Below are positions 11,837-22,625 of a stretch of DNA of 64,000 nt, piece after piece. Each line of letters starts with the position of its first letter. The stretch's first letter is position 1. The notes below the pieces were generated by a model that was not told where the DNA came from, made no database searches, and saw only the letters and a program-made list of their open reading frames with translations. The DNA comes from Leishmania martiniquensis. Taxonomy: Eukaryota; Euglenozoa; Kinetoplastea; Trypanosomatida; Trypanosomatidae. The translations under genes and the position numbers were made by a program. Location of the stretch: contig NC_090153.1 in NCBI RefSeq assembly GCF_017916325.1, positions 67,001 through 131,000 of the forward strand. The letters run 5' to 3'.

Positions 11837-12865
11837 CTAGTGGCTCTTGGAGGTGCGCGCCGAGGTGCGTAGGCGCACCGTGACGGTGATGCCGCTGTCT
11901 AAAGCACATATCGTCGTTGGTGCCGCAGCCCTTTCGCAAGTACTTCCTGGCAGCGCCTCGAAATCAGCACCTGACACATTCACACGCAGCATGCGCGGCA
12001 ATCTCCGCTCCTCCGCCACGTTAGCGCAGCGAGTTATGTGGTTCGCTGGAATAGCCCGCACACTCCCAAGGCTGAGCGGTATCGACGGAACACAGGAAAT
12101 GCGGAGACTCGTGTTCCCGGATGCATTCCTGCCACTTACACTCTCCTCGACGGCAAAATGCATCGTATCCTCCAAGCGAGGCACCCTTGACGAGTACGCG
12201 TCAGTACGTGAGCCTTTCGAGAGACTCTTCTGTACATACTGGGCGTTACGCAACCTGCGTGGTGTCCGAACTTTCTGGGTGTAGTCCTCTGACAGCTTGC
12301 CCATCAGCGGGATGCCGCGGCACTGGGGAAAGGCGCAGGTGTTGTGCACCGCGCGCAGGGCGGCCTCCGCCGCGCCGAAGTTCTCAAACGTGATGAATGC
12401 AATGCGGCGGCGCTCCGTCGAGTCGGCCAGCGGCGCCGTGTCGTTGTGCATCGTCACCCTCACCACCGAGCCGTGGCTGCTCACCAGATCCACAAGGTCC
12501 CCCTCCGTCGCCTCCAGCGGCACGTTGCGCAGGAACAGCTTGTTCATCCTCAGCCGGTCACTCCCAGCCGGCGTGCCGTCGTGCTGCTGCTTCGCCCACT
12601 GCACAGACACCGTCTTGCCGAACAGCGGCATGCCGTGGGCGTCGCGCAGCGCACGCACCGCCTCCTCATGCGCCTCGTAGCGCACAAATGCCGTCCCAAG
12701 GCTCTGCCCGCTGTGGATGTCGCGCATCACCATCGACGAGGTGATGTTGCCGAACACAGAGAAGATCTCGCGCAGACGGTTGTCGTCCACCTCGCGCGGC
12801 AGGTAGCGGATGAAGAGGTTCGTGCTGCTCGGCGTGTAGTATGGCGCCGTGGTGGGCAAGTTCAT
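11837..12865 (-). CDS. Two-RRM RNA-binding protein, mosaic copy 2
   Basis: A 342-residue protein. A short N-terminus (MNLPTTAPY) leads into the same two RRMs as the gene at 1726-2766: RRM1 with NLFIRY at 16-21 and the unusual RNP1 (Thr for aromatic), RRM2 with KLFLRNVP at 109-116. After GKL it continues with SEDY, as in the divergent paralogue at 28158-29183, so this junction looks ancestral. The remaining tail of about 145 residues is Ser/Arg-rich without a recognised domain, ends in TSKSH and lacks the C-terminal HNPY motif of the other two full genes. A pyrimidine tract and AG about 50 bases upstream support the ATG. Probable role is mRNA binding and post-transcriptional control, inferred from the family. 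With identical RRMs, copies 1 and 2 should recognise the same RNA but recruit different partners through their tails. Confidence 0.88.
   Translation of the reverse strand: MNLPTTAPYYTPSSTNLFIRYLPREVDDNRLREIFSVFGNITSSMVMRDIHSGQSLGTAFVRYEAHEEAVRALRDAHGMPLFGKTVSVQWAKQQHDGTPAGSDRLRMNKLFLRNVPLEATEGDLVDLVSSHGSVVRVTMHNDTAPLADSTERRRIAFITFENFGAAEAALRAVHNTCAFPQCRGIPLMGKLSEDYTQKVRTPRRLRNAQYVQKSLSKGSRTDAYSSRVPRLEDTMHFAVEESVSGRNASGNTSLRISCVPSIPLSLGSVRAIPANHITRCANVAEERRLPRMLRVNVSGADFEALPGSTCERAAAPTTICALDSGITVTVRLRTSARTSKSH
12293..12838 (-). repeat. RRM cassette, copy 2 (546 bp)
   Basis: Apparently perfect match to 2161-2706 in direct orientation. Similarity stops abruptly: one base after the YTPSS codons toward the N-terminus and at the GKL codons toward the C-terminus. 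Confidence 0.93.
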
Positions 12866-12915
12866 CGCTGGGCGTTACGCTCTCGTGGGGCCAGCGGCGA
12901 AGGATGATGTGGACG

Positions 12916-12937
12916 CTTCAAAAGACAAAGATGAGAG
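12916..12937 (-). promoter_or_regulatory. Predicted trans-splice acceptor, RRM copy 2
   Basis: On the minus strand a short C/T tract (12919-12937) ends in AG at 12917-12916, giving a predicted 5' UTR of 50 bases before the ATG at 12865. Confidence 0.45.
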
Positions 12938-14137
12938 CTTCAGCGGCGGCGCAAGGAGAAGTGTGAAGACCCAATGAGCAGCGAAGGGGGCCGCTGCCAA
13001 CAAAAAAAAAGTTGTGTAGGAGCGAGCAGCAGCGCGGCAAACGAAGGGGAGGAGGGAGGTGGCACAACGCACAGGAGCAGAAAGGTGAAGGGAGCATACA
13101 AAGAACGCATGCAGGCAGGCACGTGCGCAGACGCAAAGGTGAAGGCCAGCAGTAGTCGAGGAAAAGAGAGGATGGGGAGGGGGGAAAGAGTCACCTGAGG
13201 AGGGAAACGTTTGAGCTTCACAAAGGCGAACGGATTCTGCAAAGAAGGTGAGAGCAGAGGTGCTGAAGGCTGCGGCCCGCTCACTCCTGCGCATCCACTG
13301 CTCAGGTGCGGTGTCGGTAGTGACGGCGTTGATCCGCAGAAAGAGCGGCGGGTTGGCGTGAAGGGAGCGATTGTGCGAGGGAACGTATGCGTCTCCGGCA
13401 AGTTCTGTCCGCCAATGGGGCAAAGGAGCGGAAGAAGAGGGGGAGAGAGAGGTGAGGATGACCGGTGGGCTCGCGTTCCTTGCCAAGGCGCCCTCAGCAA
13501 ACATCACCCGTAGCGGCGCATGCCCTTTTTTTGAGTGGAGTACCGGAAGCGGCAGAGACGAAGTCAGGAAGGCGTCTGTGCCTTCGCTCAGAGGGCCTGC
13601 AACGATCCCTCTCTGCGACAGCGCGCAAGAATAGCAAAAAAAAAGACGTATAGCGCAGGCCAGTGACAAACATTCCGCACAGAGGGCGTTTCGTATCGCA
13701 ACTGGTGATGCCCTCTTAGCGCATCAAAGTTGTTATCGCAGTCGTCTTGATTTTTCGAATTCCCACCGCGGAAGGTCCGCTGCATCTGCCGATCGTGTCC
13801 CCTATCCAGGGCAAGGCTGTCGCTCAGTACCTCCGTAAGGATGCGCCCAACACCGAAAACGTCTGCAGCATGGCAGTTTGCAATGATGCGCACATATGGC
13901 CGGGGTCGCCTTAGCTGAAGGAGAGAGCCTCAGCGCCAGGCACAGGCACAGGCTAAAAGGGCACAGATGACTTCAGCGAGCTCGAAAGAACCACGACAGC
14001 AATCGTCGCTTCAGATGCCCCCCGATGCGCTTCGAACTCTTCAAATCCCCCACGTGATCGCCCACGCCGTTGATGAACGAGAGTGGATGTGACGCTGCAC
14101 GTTCCTCACACCCGTTCAGAGCGGCCTTCACGCCACT

Positions 14138-14787
14138 GTCGACAGCAAACGGACGCCCACAACATCACGCAATCGTCCTCTGCTGCACCGCGGCCCCACA
14201 GTCGCGCCGCCTAGAGCCAGCCGCCATGCCGTCGAATCGTGCCCTGCGTCGGCCACGCTCCTCCCGCTCTCCGCCGCCCTCTCCCTCGGGCGGGCGCGTG
14301 CCGCGCCACCGACGCTGGACGCACACCCGGGCGGGCGGCACGCCCTCATCCAAGCGGGCCCCCACCAGCGCCCTCCTCCAGGGGGGCGGACGCGGTGGCG
14401 GCTGTTGCGCCATTCGCAGGATGTGTTTCGGGCGCGCAGCGGGTCGGCTCGAGGAGGGAGCGGGCCAGTTCCACGTCACGACCCCCACAGACCCCGCACC
14501 CCCGCCCGCGCGCCGTGCTTCGCCCTCCGTGCGTGCGAGCCGCTGCACCTCCCCATCTGGGGTGCAGCCGCTCACACGGCGGGGCTCTGCGGGACTCGAC
14601 GAGACGATGCGCGGCACACTCGCCACGCTCCAGGCGTCTGTGCAGCGGCAGCCCGCCCATTCGGGCGCAGCGGATGCCGTCTGCAGTGCGCGCGTGCACC
14701 TTCGGGATCCCCCGTACCGATCGCGCACCGCCCCTGCTCCTCCAGGCCAGCGTGGCTGTCGGCATGTAGGGGTGGGAGGGGGAGGGC
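14138..14787. repeat. 650-bp GC-rich direct repeat, copy A
   Basis: Appears identical to 21590-22239 (constant offset 7452). Long open frames on both strands, including a 176-codon plus frame, translate identically in the two copies, so few or no substitutions separate them. It is very rich in C and G with many short C-runs, unlike the purine-rich surroundings. The flanks differ completely from those of copy B. It has no recognisable protein domain. A degenerate retroposon of the Leishmania SIDER class is possible, but I cannot confirm a SIDER signature by eye. Confidence 0.9.
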
Positions 14788-15522
14788 AGCAATAGATAGC
14801 GTGAGGCAAACGTTACGAGAACGAAAAACAAAAAGAATTGAGATCGTCAGATTAAGGTGTTCATGTTTGGAAAGATGGGTGCAATGTTTGGTGTGTGTAG
14901 GGAGGGAGGGGCTGCAAATTATGAAAGCTATTTTCACACACGCACACGCACCCTTTCAACGGGTGCGCAGCGACACGAACGGCGTGCACTAAAACGAAGA
15001 CAAAAAGCAAAGGACTACGCATGTGATGAGAGGAGGGAGGGGGAGGGCGGAGAATCGGGGCGATCGATACGCGCTGCGCAAACGTTCGCGCACACATAGA
15101 AGCGCGCATTCGCGGATGGAGCAAGAGACGAGAGTGAGGGAGCAGCTTGGGCAATACGATGCAGGCGCACAGAGAAGTAATCGAGATGGAGTGTAGCCAA
15201 AGAGACAAGAAAAAAAAGAGGTGTCTCACCAAAAAAGGGGTGTCCTCCACGTGTCCCACCTACGCGCTGAGAGAGAAAGATGAGCGTGAGCATGCGCGGC
15301 TGAGCAGACACATGCACGTACATAAGTGCGGCGCTAAGAAGCACCGCCGCCTCTCTCCTCTCATTGCGCTATCTCCAGCCCTCTCTCCTCCACAAAGTCT
15401 GAGCACCTTCGCGGCACTCTTTGCACCCCGGCGGTGGGCTACGACCCCTCGCTGCATGGCAGATATCGCCGTAGCGCCGTCCATTGTTCAATCTTGCTGA
15501 CAAGCTAAGTATACACTGGGAA

Positions 15523-15966
15523 TTACACGAGGATCTGCCAGCCACGAACCCCGCAACTTGATAGCGAGGCAAAATAGTCTCGAACTACACCTTTTCCCGT
15601 GAAAAACGACTGGGAAAGCAAACATCGCCTCTGCAACAGCAGCGCACGCACCGCCTCCTCATGCGCCTCGTAGCGCACAAATGCCGTCCCAAGGCTCTGC
15701 CCACTGTGGATGTCGCGCATCACCATCGACGAAGTGATGTTGCCGAACACAGAGAAGATCTCGCGCAGACGGTTGTCGTCCACCTCGCGCGGCAGGTAGC
15801 GGATGAAGAGGTTCGTGCTGCTCGGCGTGAAGGTGAAGGGGACCTTGATGGAATTGCAGGGGGCAGAGAGGACTGGCCCTATACGCGGGTATCCGTGTGT
15901 GCATGCATGCGGGTCGATGACGTTAAGAGCACAGCTGAAGGGGAACAAGGCGGTGAAGTCGCGCAT
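15523..15966 (-). pseudogene. Truncated RRM cassette, copy 3
   Basis: An open frame of 147 codons whose middle (15639-15829) matches the RRM cassette of the genes at 1726-2766 and 11837-12865 in 189 of 191 positions by eye. It covers only the N-terminal part of RRM1, from TPSST to VRAL, and breaks off inside the last helix. It then runs into unrelated residues ending GWQILV. RRM2 and part of RRM1 are missing, so a working RNA-binding protein is unlikely. The first 46 residues are unrelated to the N-termini of the full copies. It is best read as a fragment left by recombination, or a donor for gene conversion. It keeps a start codon and an open frame, so expression of a short RRM1-like peptide cannot be excluded. 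Confidence 0.65.
15639..15829 (-). repeat. Partial RRM cassette, copy 3 (191 bp)
   Basis: Corresponds to 2514-2704 (offset 13125) with two visible differences (an A for G near 15702 and one near 15732). Both edges are abrupt. It is in the same orientation as the full copies. Confidence 0.9.
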
Positions 15967-18814
15967 TAGCGCATGAGGAGCATGGCCGAGTCAATGAGAG
16001 CGTCGGATAGGGAGGGAGTGGAAGACAGAGAACGTGAATAGGCGGCGGGAAGAGTAAGGACGCAAACGGGTACGAAGGCACCGTGAGAAGAGTAGGCTCG
16101 ATCGCGACACGCATGGGCTGAATGTCCCGAAGAGAGCGAAGTGTCGCATCGGCGCTGCAGTAGCACACGGAGCCCCATCCTACGTGAAAACGCTCGTCCC
16201 TTCTGTCGATGGGGCGAGACTAGATCGCTGGCGCAGACGGATGGGGATTTCACGAATGCGCTCCCCACTACCGACTCGCCCCACCATCACGTGGAAGGTC
16301 CCTCTCTGCCCTTCTTCAGGGGTGCTCAGTGTTGCACGCCAAACAGGACGTTCTACACCCGGTGCACGGACCGACTCCCATGCTCTGGTAGCCCGCTGGT
16401 CCCCCCAGGAGAGGAGGTGACGGCACCTCTAGACCAAAGCGCCAGCAAGACCGAGCGATGCGCTGTCGTCGGGTAGGTGTCGTCGGAGCCACAGGTGAGT
16501 CTGCTGCAGACGTTGTCATCACCAATTCCCACGACAGTTTGTTTGTTTGTTTTTGGGGGGGAGAGCTTTCCTATTGAATGCTTTTGTTGTTCTTGAAGCG
16601 ATCCTCGACATGCTGCAGCGCAGCCCACGTCTCGCCCCTCGCACCCGAACCGTTCCTGAGAAGGAAAATCCTTCCGCTCTGTGGTATGGCGACCGACACA
16701 CCCAAGAGGGAGGGAGCCCTCCCACACACACACACAAGAGCGATATCCTTACGCGCATCCTCATCAAGGTCGTGGCCTTCACTCTCTCTCGCGCCCTCTG
16801 CGTGTGTGTGGTTGTCGCCGAGATCTCTGGCACGCCCCTCACTTGGGCACATTGCCGAGGAAAGTGAAAGCCGCGTCACCTACAAAAAGAAAAAAGAACC
16901 CCTCAACAGAGAGAGAGACCGGCGAGGACACACACACAGAGCAGTACGACGGGCCAGAGACACGGATTGCTCCGTGTCCCAACACAAGCGAGCATACAGG
17001 TAGAGCTGCGCTCGTCTGTGTGCATACCAGCAGAGGCCACGCACTAGATATGGGGAGTACACAAGTGAAGCATGCGTCTCTAGAAGCATACAAGAGGCGA
17101 GGGAGCACGCGAGTGCGCCACTGGCAAAAATAAAAACGAGCGAGGTGAGGGCAAGGTGGGGATAGACGAAGGGGAGGGGGGCGGGCAGAGAGGGGAGGAT
17201 GCGACACATGATGTCCACGGAGGGGGGAGGAGAGGAATACACTAACATGGCATCTGTAGAGAACACTTTTTAACCTCTTTTTTCCGTTGTGCTTTCCTGT
17301 TGTTTTTGCTGTTTTTATTTCGCTTTGCGCTTCTCGGCTGGCGTCAGGGAGGGGACGGAGAGAGAGTGCGGGAGAGCAGCAGCCAACCGAGAAGGCAAGC
17401 GTAAGAAAAACACGCTGGGCAGAGAGGTGCGCACCGCGCACCTGAAACTCAAAAAATCGCTGACTCGCTACACTCATGCCACCAAAAAAAAAACAGATGC
17501 GCTGCTTCCTCACCTTTCGCCTCTGCTCTTCACAGAAATACGTGGTGTTGTTCCGGCATGTTCCGCTGCTGTTTACGGCCTCTAGCCATTACAACTGCAC
17601 TGGCACTCACCATCCCGATAAAGGAGGATGCGTTGCTTTTGGTAAAGGGAGCGGTGTTTCCTCGCGCGCACGCGCGGCTTTCGGGTGAGCGAAGGTTTGC
17701 GATGTACGGGCGGTGCGAGATAGAGAGAAGTAACCGCATTTCTGTGCAGCTGAGCCCGCCGGTATTTCGCTCGGTGCGCAGATCTGTGACAGCGTCTCGA
17801 TGGTGCCTGAGCCTTCGTCGATTCGTCGGGGGCGGAGAGAGAGAAAAAGAACGGGAAAAGGGCGAAAAAAAGATGGAAGAGATGGCGGCTGCCCGGCATT
17901 GCAGTCCCCACCCAATGTGCAGGTGTAAAGGGCCGCGCCACCGCTACAGCATAGGCAAACGACACTCAAGAAAAGGAAAGAGTGGCTTGATGGGAAAAAA
18001 AAAGAAGATGCAGAGGCGAGCGGGAAGAGAGGAGAGGCAAGTTCCCCACAGAAGGGGGTGCGCTGCCACCTCCAGCACCCGACCGGCCCGCATGCAGCGA
18101 CTCTTACGCCAAGAAAAACAGCACCGAAAAAAAGGCCCATCATTCACGCGCGTACACTTGCATGCACACTTTCCCGACGGTCTCGCGGACGTGCTCTGGC
18201 CCTTCCCTCGACCAGCAAGAGATCGTGCGCAAACGTACTCATGCAAGATACGCCACAGGATTAAAGATGAGCGACGAAAATAACACCACCTCATAATCAG
18301 ACACAGGAACGTGGAGGAGAGCAAGTGCCGCGGCCACCGATAGGCGGCTGCACACAAAGGAACGACAAGCACTATACAAAAACAAAGCGGGCACAAGCGA
18401 GGTGGTTGAAAGAGGCCTCGGGTGAGTGAGGTGTGCCCTTAGACAGGCAGGGGGAGGGGAGGAGGCGAGAGAAAACTAAGGAGTCAAGTCCATCCGCACC
18501 AAAACAAGAAGGCAAGAAGGGGGAGAAAGCTCGGGTCGCGAGAAAAAGAGAGCGAGACACGAATGGTGGGGGGAAAGTGCGAGCGGAAGGGCGCTCAGGA
18601 CGGCGTCAACCTGTGCAGAGGAGGAAGAGAGATAAGGGAAAAGGTACGGCACGCGAGCACACGCACACACACGTAAAGGGAAGAGCAAGCGATGCAACTC
18701 AGCAGCACTGAGACAAACACACAGATAGATATATGTGCATGTGTGTGTGTGGAGGTGCATGCGCGGGCACTTGACTCATCCCGCACGCAGTACATCGATA
18801 CGATGGGGGAAAGT

Positions 18815-18863
18815 AGAGGGGAGAGGGGAGAGGGGAGAGGGGAGAGGGGAGAGGGGAGAGGGG
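18815..18863 (+). repeat. Tandem repeat (AGAGGGG) x7
   Basis: Seven perfect 7-bp units in 49 bases. G4 runs every 7 bases make it a quadruplex candidate on the plus strand. On the transcribed strand it reads CCCCTCT. There are no spacers, so it is not a CRISPR array. Confidence 0.95.
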
Positions 18864-21589
18864 TCCAAACGTTCGCTATGCACGATGACTTTGCGGAGAA
18901 GACGCGCCGTTTAGGCGGCGCAGCGGTTTCATTACTGCGGTGAGCGCCTCGGTGAACAACCATTGCAGAGAGAGCGATGCCAAGACAGGAAGCATCAGCG
19001 CAGGCGACATCAACAAATCACACCACTCACGTAAGTACGAGGGCCCTGTGTGGTATACCGCACGCCCTCCACTTCGGCTGAATGCCTGAACACTGTCCAG
19101 AGAGCGAAAGACATAACGAAAAAGCCGCAATGCGATCAGCCAAGGTGTGTGTGTGTGTGTTGAAGACGGTTGCGTGGTGACATGCACAGAATGGCTTGCA
19201 AAAAAGGGGGAGGGCATGCAGGCGCTGCGACACAAATGCGCGCTAAACAAAAAGAGACGGGGAGATGCACAGGGGAGCACGCTTCAGTACTCACGAAAGG
19301 GGCTAAGCCTAATGCGTGTGGGTTCCAGATCACTCCAGGTCGTGCCACAATGCACTTTGGCCTTACCACGATCGGCCCGAAAAAAAATAGAGCACTAAAT
19401 CGCATCAACACACTCAGGGGAGGCCTAAGAAGCACACTCCCAAGATGCGCTGAAGCAGAGGCGCGGCGGCGTTACATGGGCGCAGACATGCGTCCGCAGC
19501 GGCCACTTCACCGCCGCCGCCCTCCCCCTCTACCCCTTCCCACACGGGCAGAGAGAGGAAAATTGAAACGAAAAAAAAGCCTCCAAAAGTCATGACAACG
19601 GCTGTTGGAGAGGAGGAGGATGGGGAAAGATAATTCGATGCAGTGGTCGACACGATAAAGGCAAAGACACCCCCCCTCCCCCATACTTACACACACACAC
19701 ACATACGCCTCACGTGTGCATGCACATCCGCACATACGAATGTACACATCACTGAATCGCTGGAGAGGGAGGGGAGGGACAGCACAAGAAGAGCGCGCGC
19801 AATATGCTCTGCGAAACACAAAGCGGCAGCCGCACGATCTGACGGCGAAAGGTCCGTGGGAAAAGTCGCGTAAATGCAGTAAAAAAAACAACGAGAAGAA
19901 AAAAAGGAGGGCGCAGCGGCATAACTCACAAAAATAAATAAATAAACAGCGCATTATGTCAGCCCACTCTTCATAGAAAACAGACGGACAGCAGCATCGT
20001 GAGACACTGCGCAACGAGTGGAGCACATGGAACAGGAGAACAGCGTGGGGCACAGAGAAAGATTGCGGAACAGAGACATGGCGACGGAAATGCGAGAGAC
20101 GCTCAGCTGTGCAAGCGCGCCCTCTCGAAATGGATGCGCGCAGTCGTGCGCTACTTGAGGTAGTCAGTGTAACGCACACGCCCAGAGAGGCCTACACTGC
20201 AATCATTGCTCGACCCGCTACAGCTCCACGCATGCATCCTCTGTTAGGCCCCAAAACGCCTTCAATGCAGGCACACCCGTCCCAGCATCACACACACACA
20301 CACGCACAGAGAGATGAAGTAAGCAAAAAAAAAAGAGTGGCGCGGAGGACTGAAAGGAGAATACACGCATACGCACGCGCACGATCTACACATGGGCATA
20401 CACCGTACGAAACGACCAAAAAAGGGGAAACATACGAGCAAAGGCCACTTGGGAACAAAGTGTTTTTAAAAGAGCGAGCTGCTGAGCCTCGTCTCTGCTG
20501 TGCGGCCCTCCTCCCTCCGTGAAGGGGAACCCCGTTCGTGAACTTGACTGGGCCCAAGGATACGAAGACTACAAGAGTGAAAGACACGCCCCGCTGCCCT
20601 TGATTGGAACGGCAGAATAACGCAACGAAAGAACGAAGGGGAACGAGCGCGTAATCTGAAGCCCCGCACATGCGCGCACACAGCGCCAAGAGAGAAAGGA
20701 AGAAGGAGGGGGAGGGGGGAAGTTGACACACACACGCACACAAAAGCAGCCGAACAGCAAAAAAAATGCACGACAAAGCCCTCTGCTTAAATACACTAAC
20801 AGAGAGAGACAGACACGAACACGCGCCCGAAAAGGTCGAGTGAGGATGGTTTGAAAAAAAAAAGGAGAGCGTGAGAAGAGCAAAGGAGACGAAAGGCGAG
20901 TGTCCGTTTCAGGGCCGCTTTTCACCGATTGCGTATGCGACGCCATCCAGAGGGCACCGCGTGTGCGCACGCACAAGCACACACAAACAGCACTTTTACA
21001 CACCTCGACACCGATTAGCGCGAATGCATTCTTGTCTGCTCTAACTGTCGTAGCTTTTCCTCCTACTTTCGATTTCTGCCCTTCTACGTGCAGTTTTAAA
21101 AAATCGCAGAACGTTTCCTGTCGCACGTTCGCTATCGTGGCACACATACAAAACACATGAAGACAGCAAAGGCAGCAAGCGTTCCCCGCTTCCGAAAAAA
21201 AAGTGAAAGACGTCGTGTTGCCTGCCCCGCTGACAACGGGAGCAGATCCACCCGCACGAGCGGCTGATCAGCGCATGCGCCTTCATGGAACCCCCCCCGC
21301 CGTTGCGCGTTCCTTCAGGTGCCAGAGTTTTCATGTGTAACTAAGGACATAAAACTATCACACCGGCTAACACGCGCATGCACTTTGAGTATGCTACGGT
21401 CACGCCAGCGGTCCCCTTAAACGCCACGTGCGCGTCTCCAAAGAAGCGTTCACCCAGACGCAGAGCCCAGCAGGCTGAGCAAAAACAAAATGCGGCGACT
21501 TCAACGAGTGCAGTAAGAACCATTGCACGCACCCGCGTGCACAGTAAAATCGTACCGGACTCTCTCCCGACGGACCCTCACCCACTTTC

Positions 21590-22239
21590 GTCGACAGCAA
21601 ACGGACGCCCACAACATCACGCAATCGTCCTCTGCTGCACCGCGGCCCCACAGTCGCGCCGCCTAGAGCCAGCCGCCATGCCGTCGAATCGTGCCCTGCG
21701 TCGGCCACGCTCCTCCCGCTCTCCGCCGCCCTCTCCCTCGGGCGGGCGCGTGCCGCGCCACCGACGCTGGACGCACACCCGGGCGGGCGGCACGCCCTCA
21801 TCCAAGCGGGCCCCCACCAGCGCCCTCCTCCAGGGGGGCGGACGCGGTGGCGGCTGTTGCGCCATTCGCAGGATGTGTTTCGGGCGCGCAGCGGGTCGGC
21901 TCGAGGAGGGAGCGGGCCAGTTCCACGTCACGACCCCCACAGACCCCGCACCCCCGCCCGCGCGCCGTGCTTCGCCCTCCGTGCGTGCGAGCCGCTGCAC
22001 CTCCCCATCTGGGGTGCAGCCGCTCACACGGCGGGGCTCTGCGGGACTCGACGAGACGATGCGCGGCACACTCGCCACGCTCCAGGCGTCTGTGCAGCGG
22101 CAGCCCGCCCATTCGGGCGCAGCGGATGCCGTCTGCAGTGCGCGCGTGCACCTTCGGGATCCCCCGTACCGATCGCGCACCGCCCCTGCTCCTCCAGGCC
22201 AGCGTGGCTGTCGGCATGTAGGGGTGGGAGGGGGAGGGC
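21590..22239. repeat. 650-bp GC-rich direct repeat, copy B
   Basis: Second, apparently identical copy of 14138-14787 in the same orientation. Beyond 22239 the GC-rich character continues to about 22625, unlike copy A, where it stops. Copy B may therefore be the more complete element, with copy A a truncated derivative. Confidence 0.9.
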
Positions 22240-22625
22240 CACTATGCCTTCTACCGATACCGGCGCACCACTGGTAGGCAGCCGTTAGCCGGGCGGCGAC
22301 GGGAGCCGTGCACAGGCATGTGCCAGCGCGCAGCTTGTCGTCCAGAAGCGGCATCCGGGAGGGGTGAGCCACGGGAGACAGCGATAGCTGCCCAATGAGG
22401 GGAGCCGGCGCAGCGCGATGGAGGTGCACGCAATCCGCTCGCGGCGTGAGAAGCGGTGTACCCTGACCGTCGAGCGGCCCGTGGATTCCATGTGGCACAC
22501 GGAGCGCAGCAGCGGGTCTGGTGCCTTCATGTTGAAGCAGGGCGGGGGGTCAGAGGCACTGGCGATGTGGGGGCGGGGGTGCAGCAGTCCCCGCGAACGA
22601 GGGTGCGCCACTCCGCCTTAGGAGA
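22240..22625. repeat. GC-rich extension next to repeat copy B
   Basis: About 385 bases of GC-rich, non-purine-biased sequence following the 650-bp repeat. It ends where purine-rich DNA resumes. No gene or conserved domain is seen. It may be the rest of the same degenerate mobile element; inference from composition only. Confidence 0.3.

Larger units (their letters stand above)
12866..15522. other. Gene-free stretch with GC-rich repeat and kinase-like relic
   Basis: No complete gene. It holds the 5' flank of the gene ending at 12865, an open frame around 13588-13932 with faint protein-kinase similarity (see findings), the 650-bp repeat at 14138-14787, and purine-rich DNA from about 14790 to 15350. 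No RNA gene was recognised. Confidence 0.6.

Noticed and set aside
18815..18863. CRISPR-like array
   Set aside because: Contiguous heptamers without spacers in a eukaryotic genome.
21378..22277. 299-codon plus frame and similar 241-codon frame at 14070-14795
   Set aside because: Both come from the 650-bp GC-rich repeat, where all frames are open; Arg/Pro/Ala-rich without domain.
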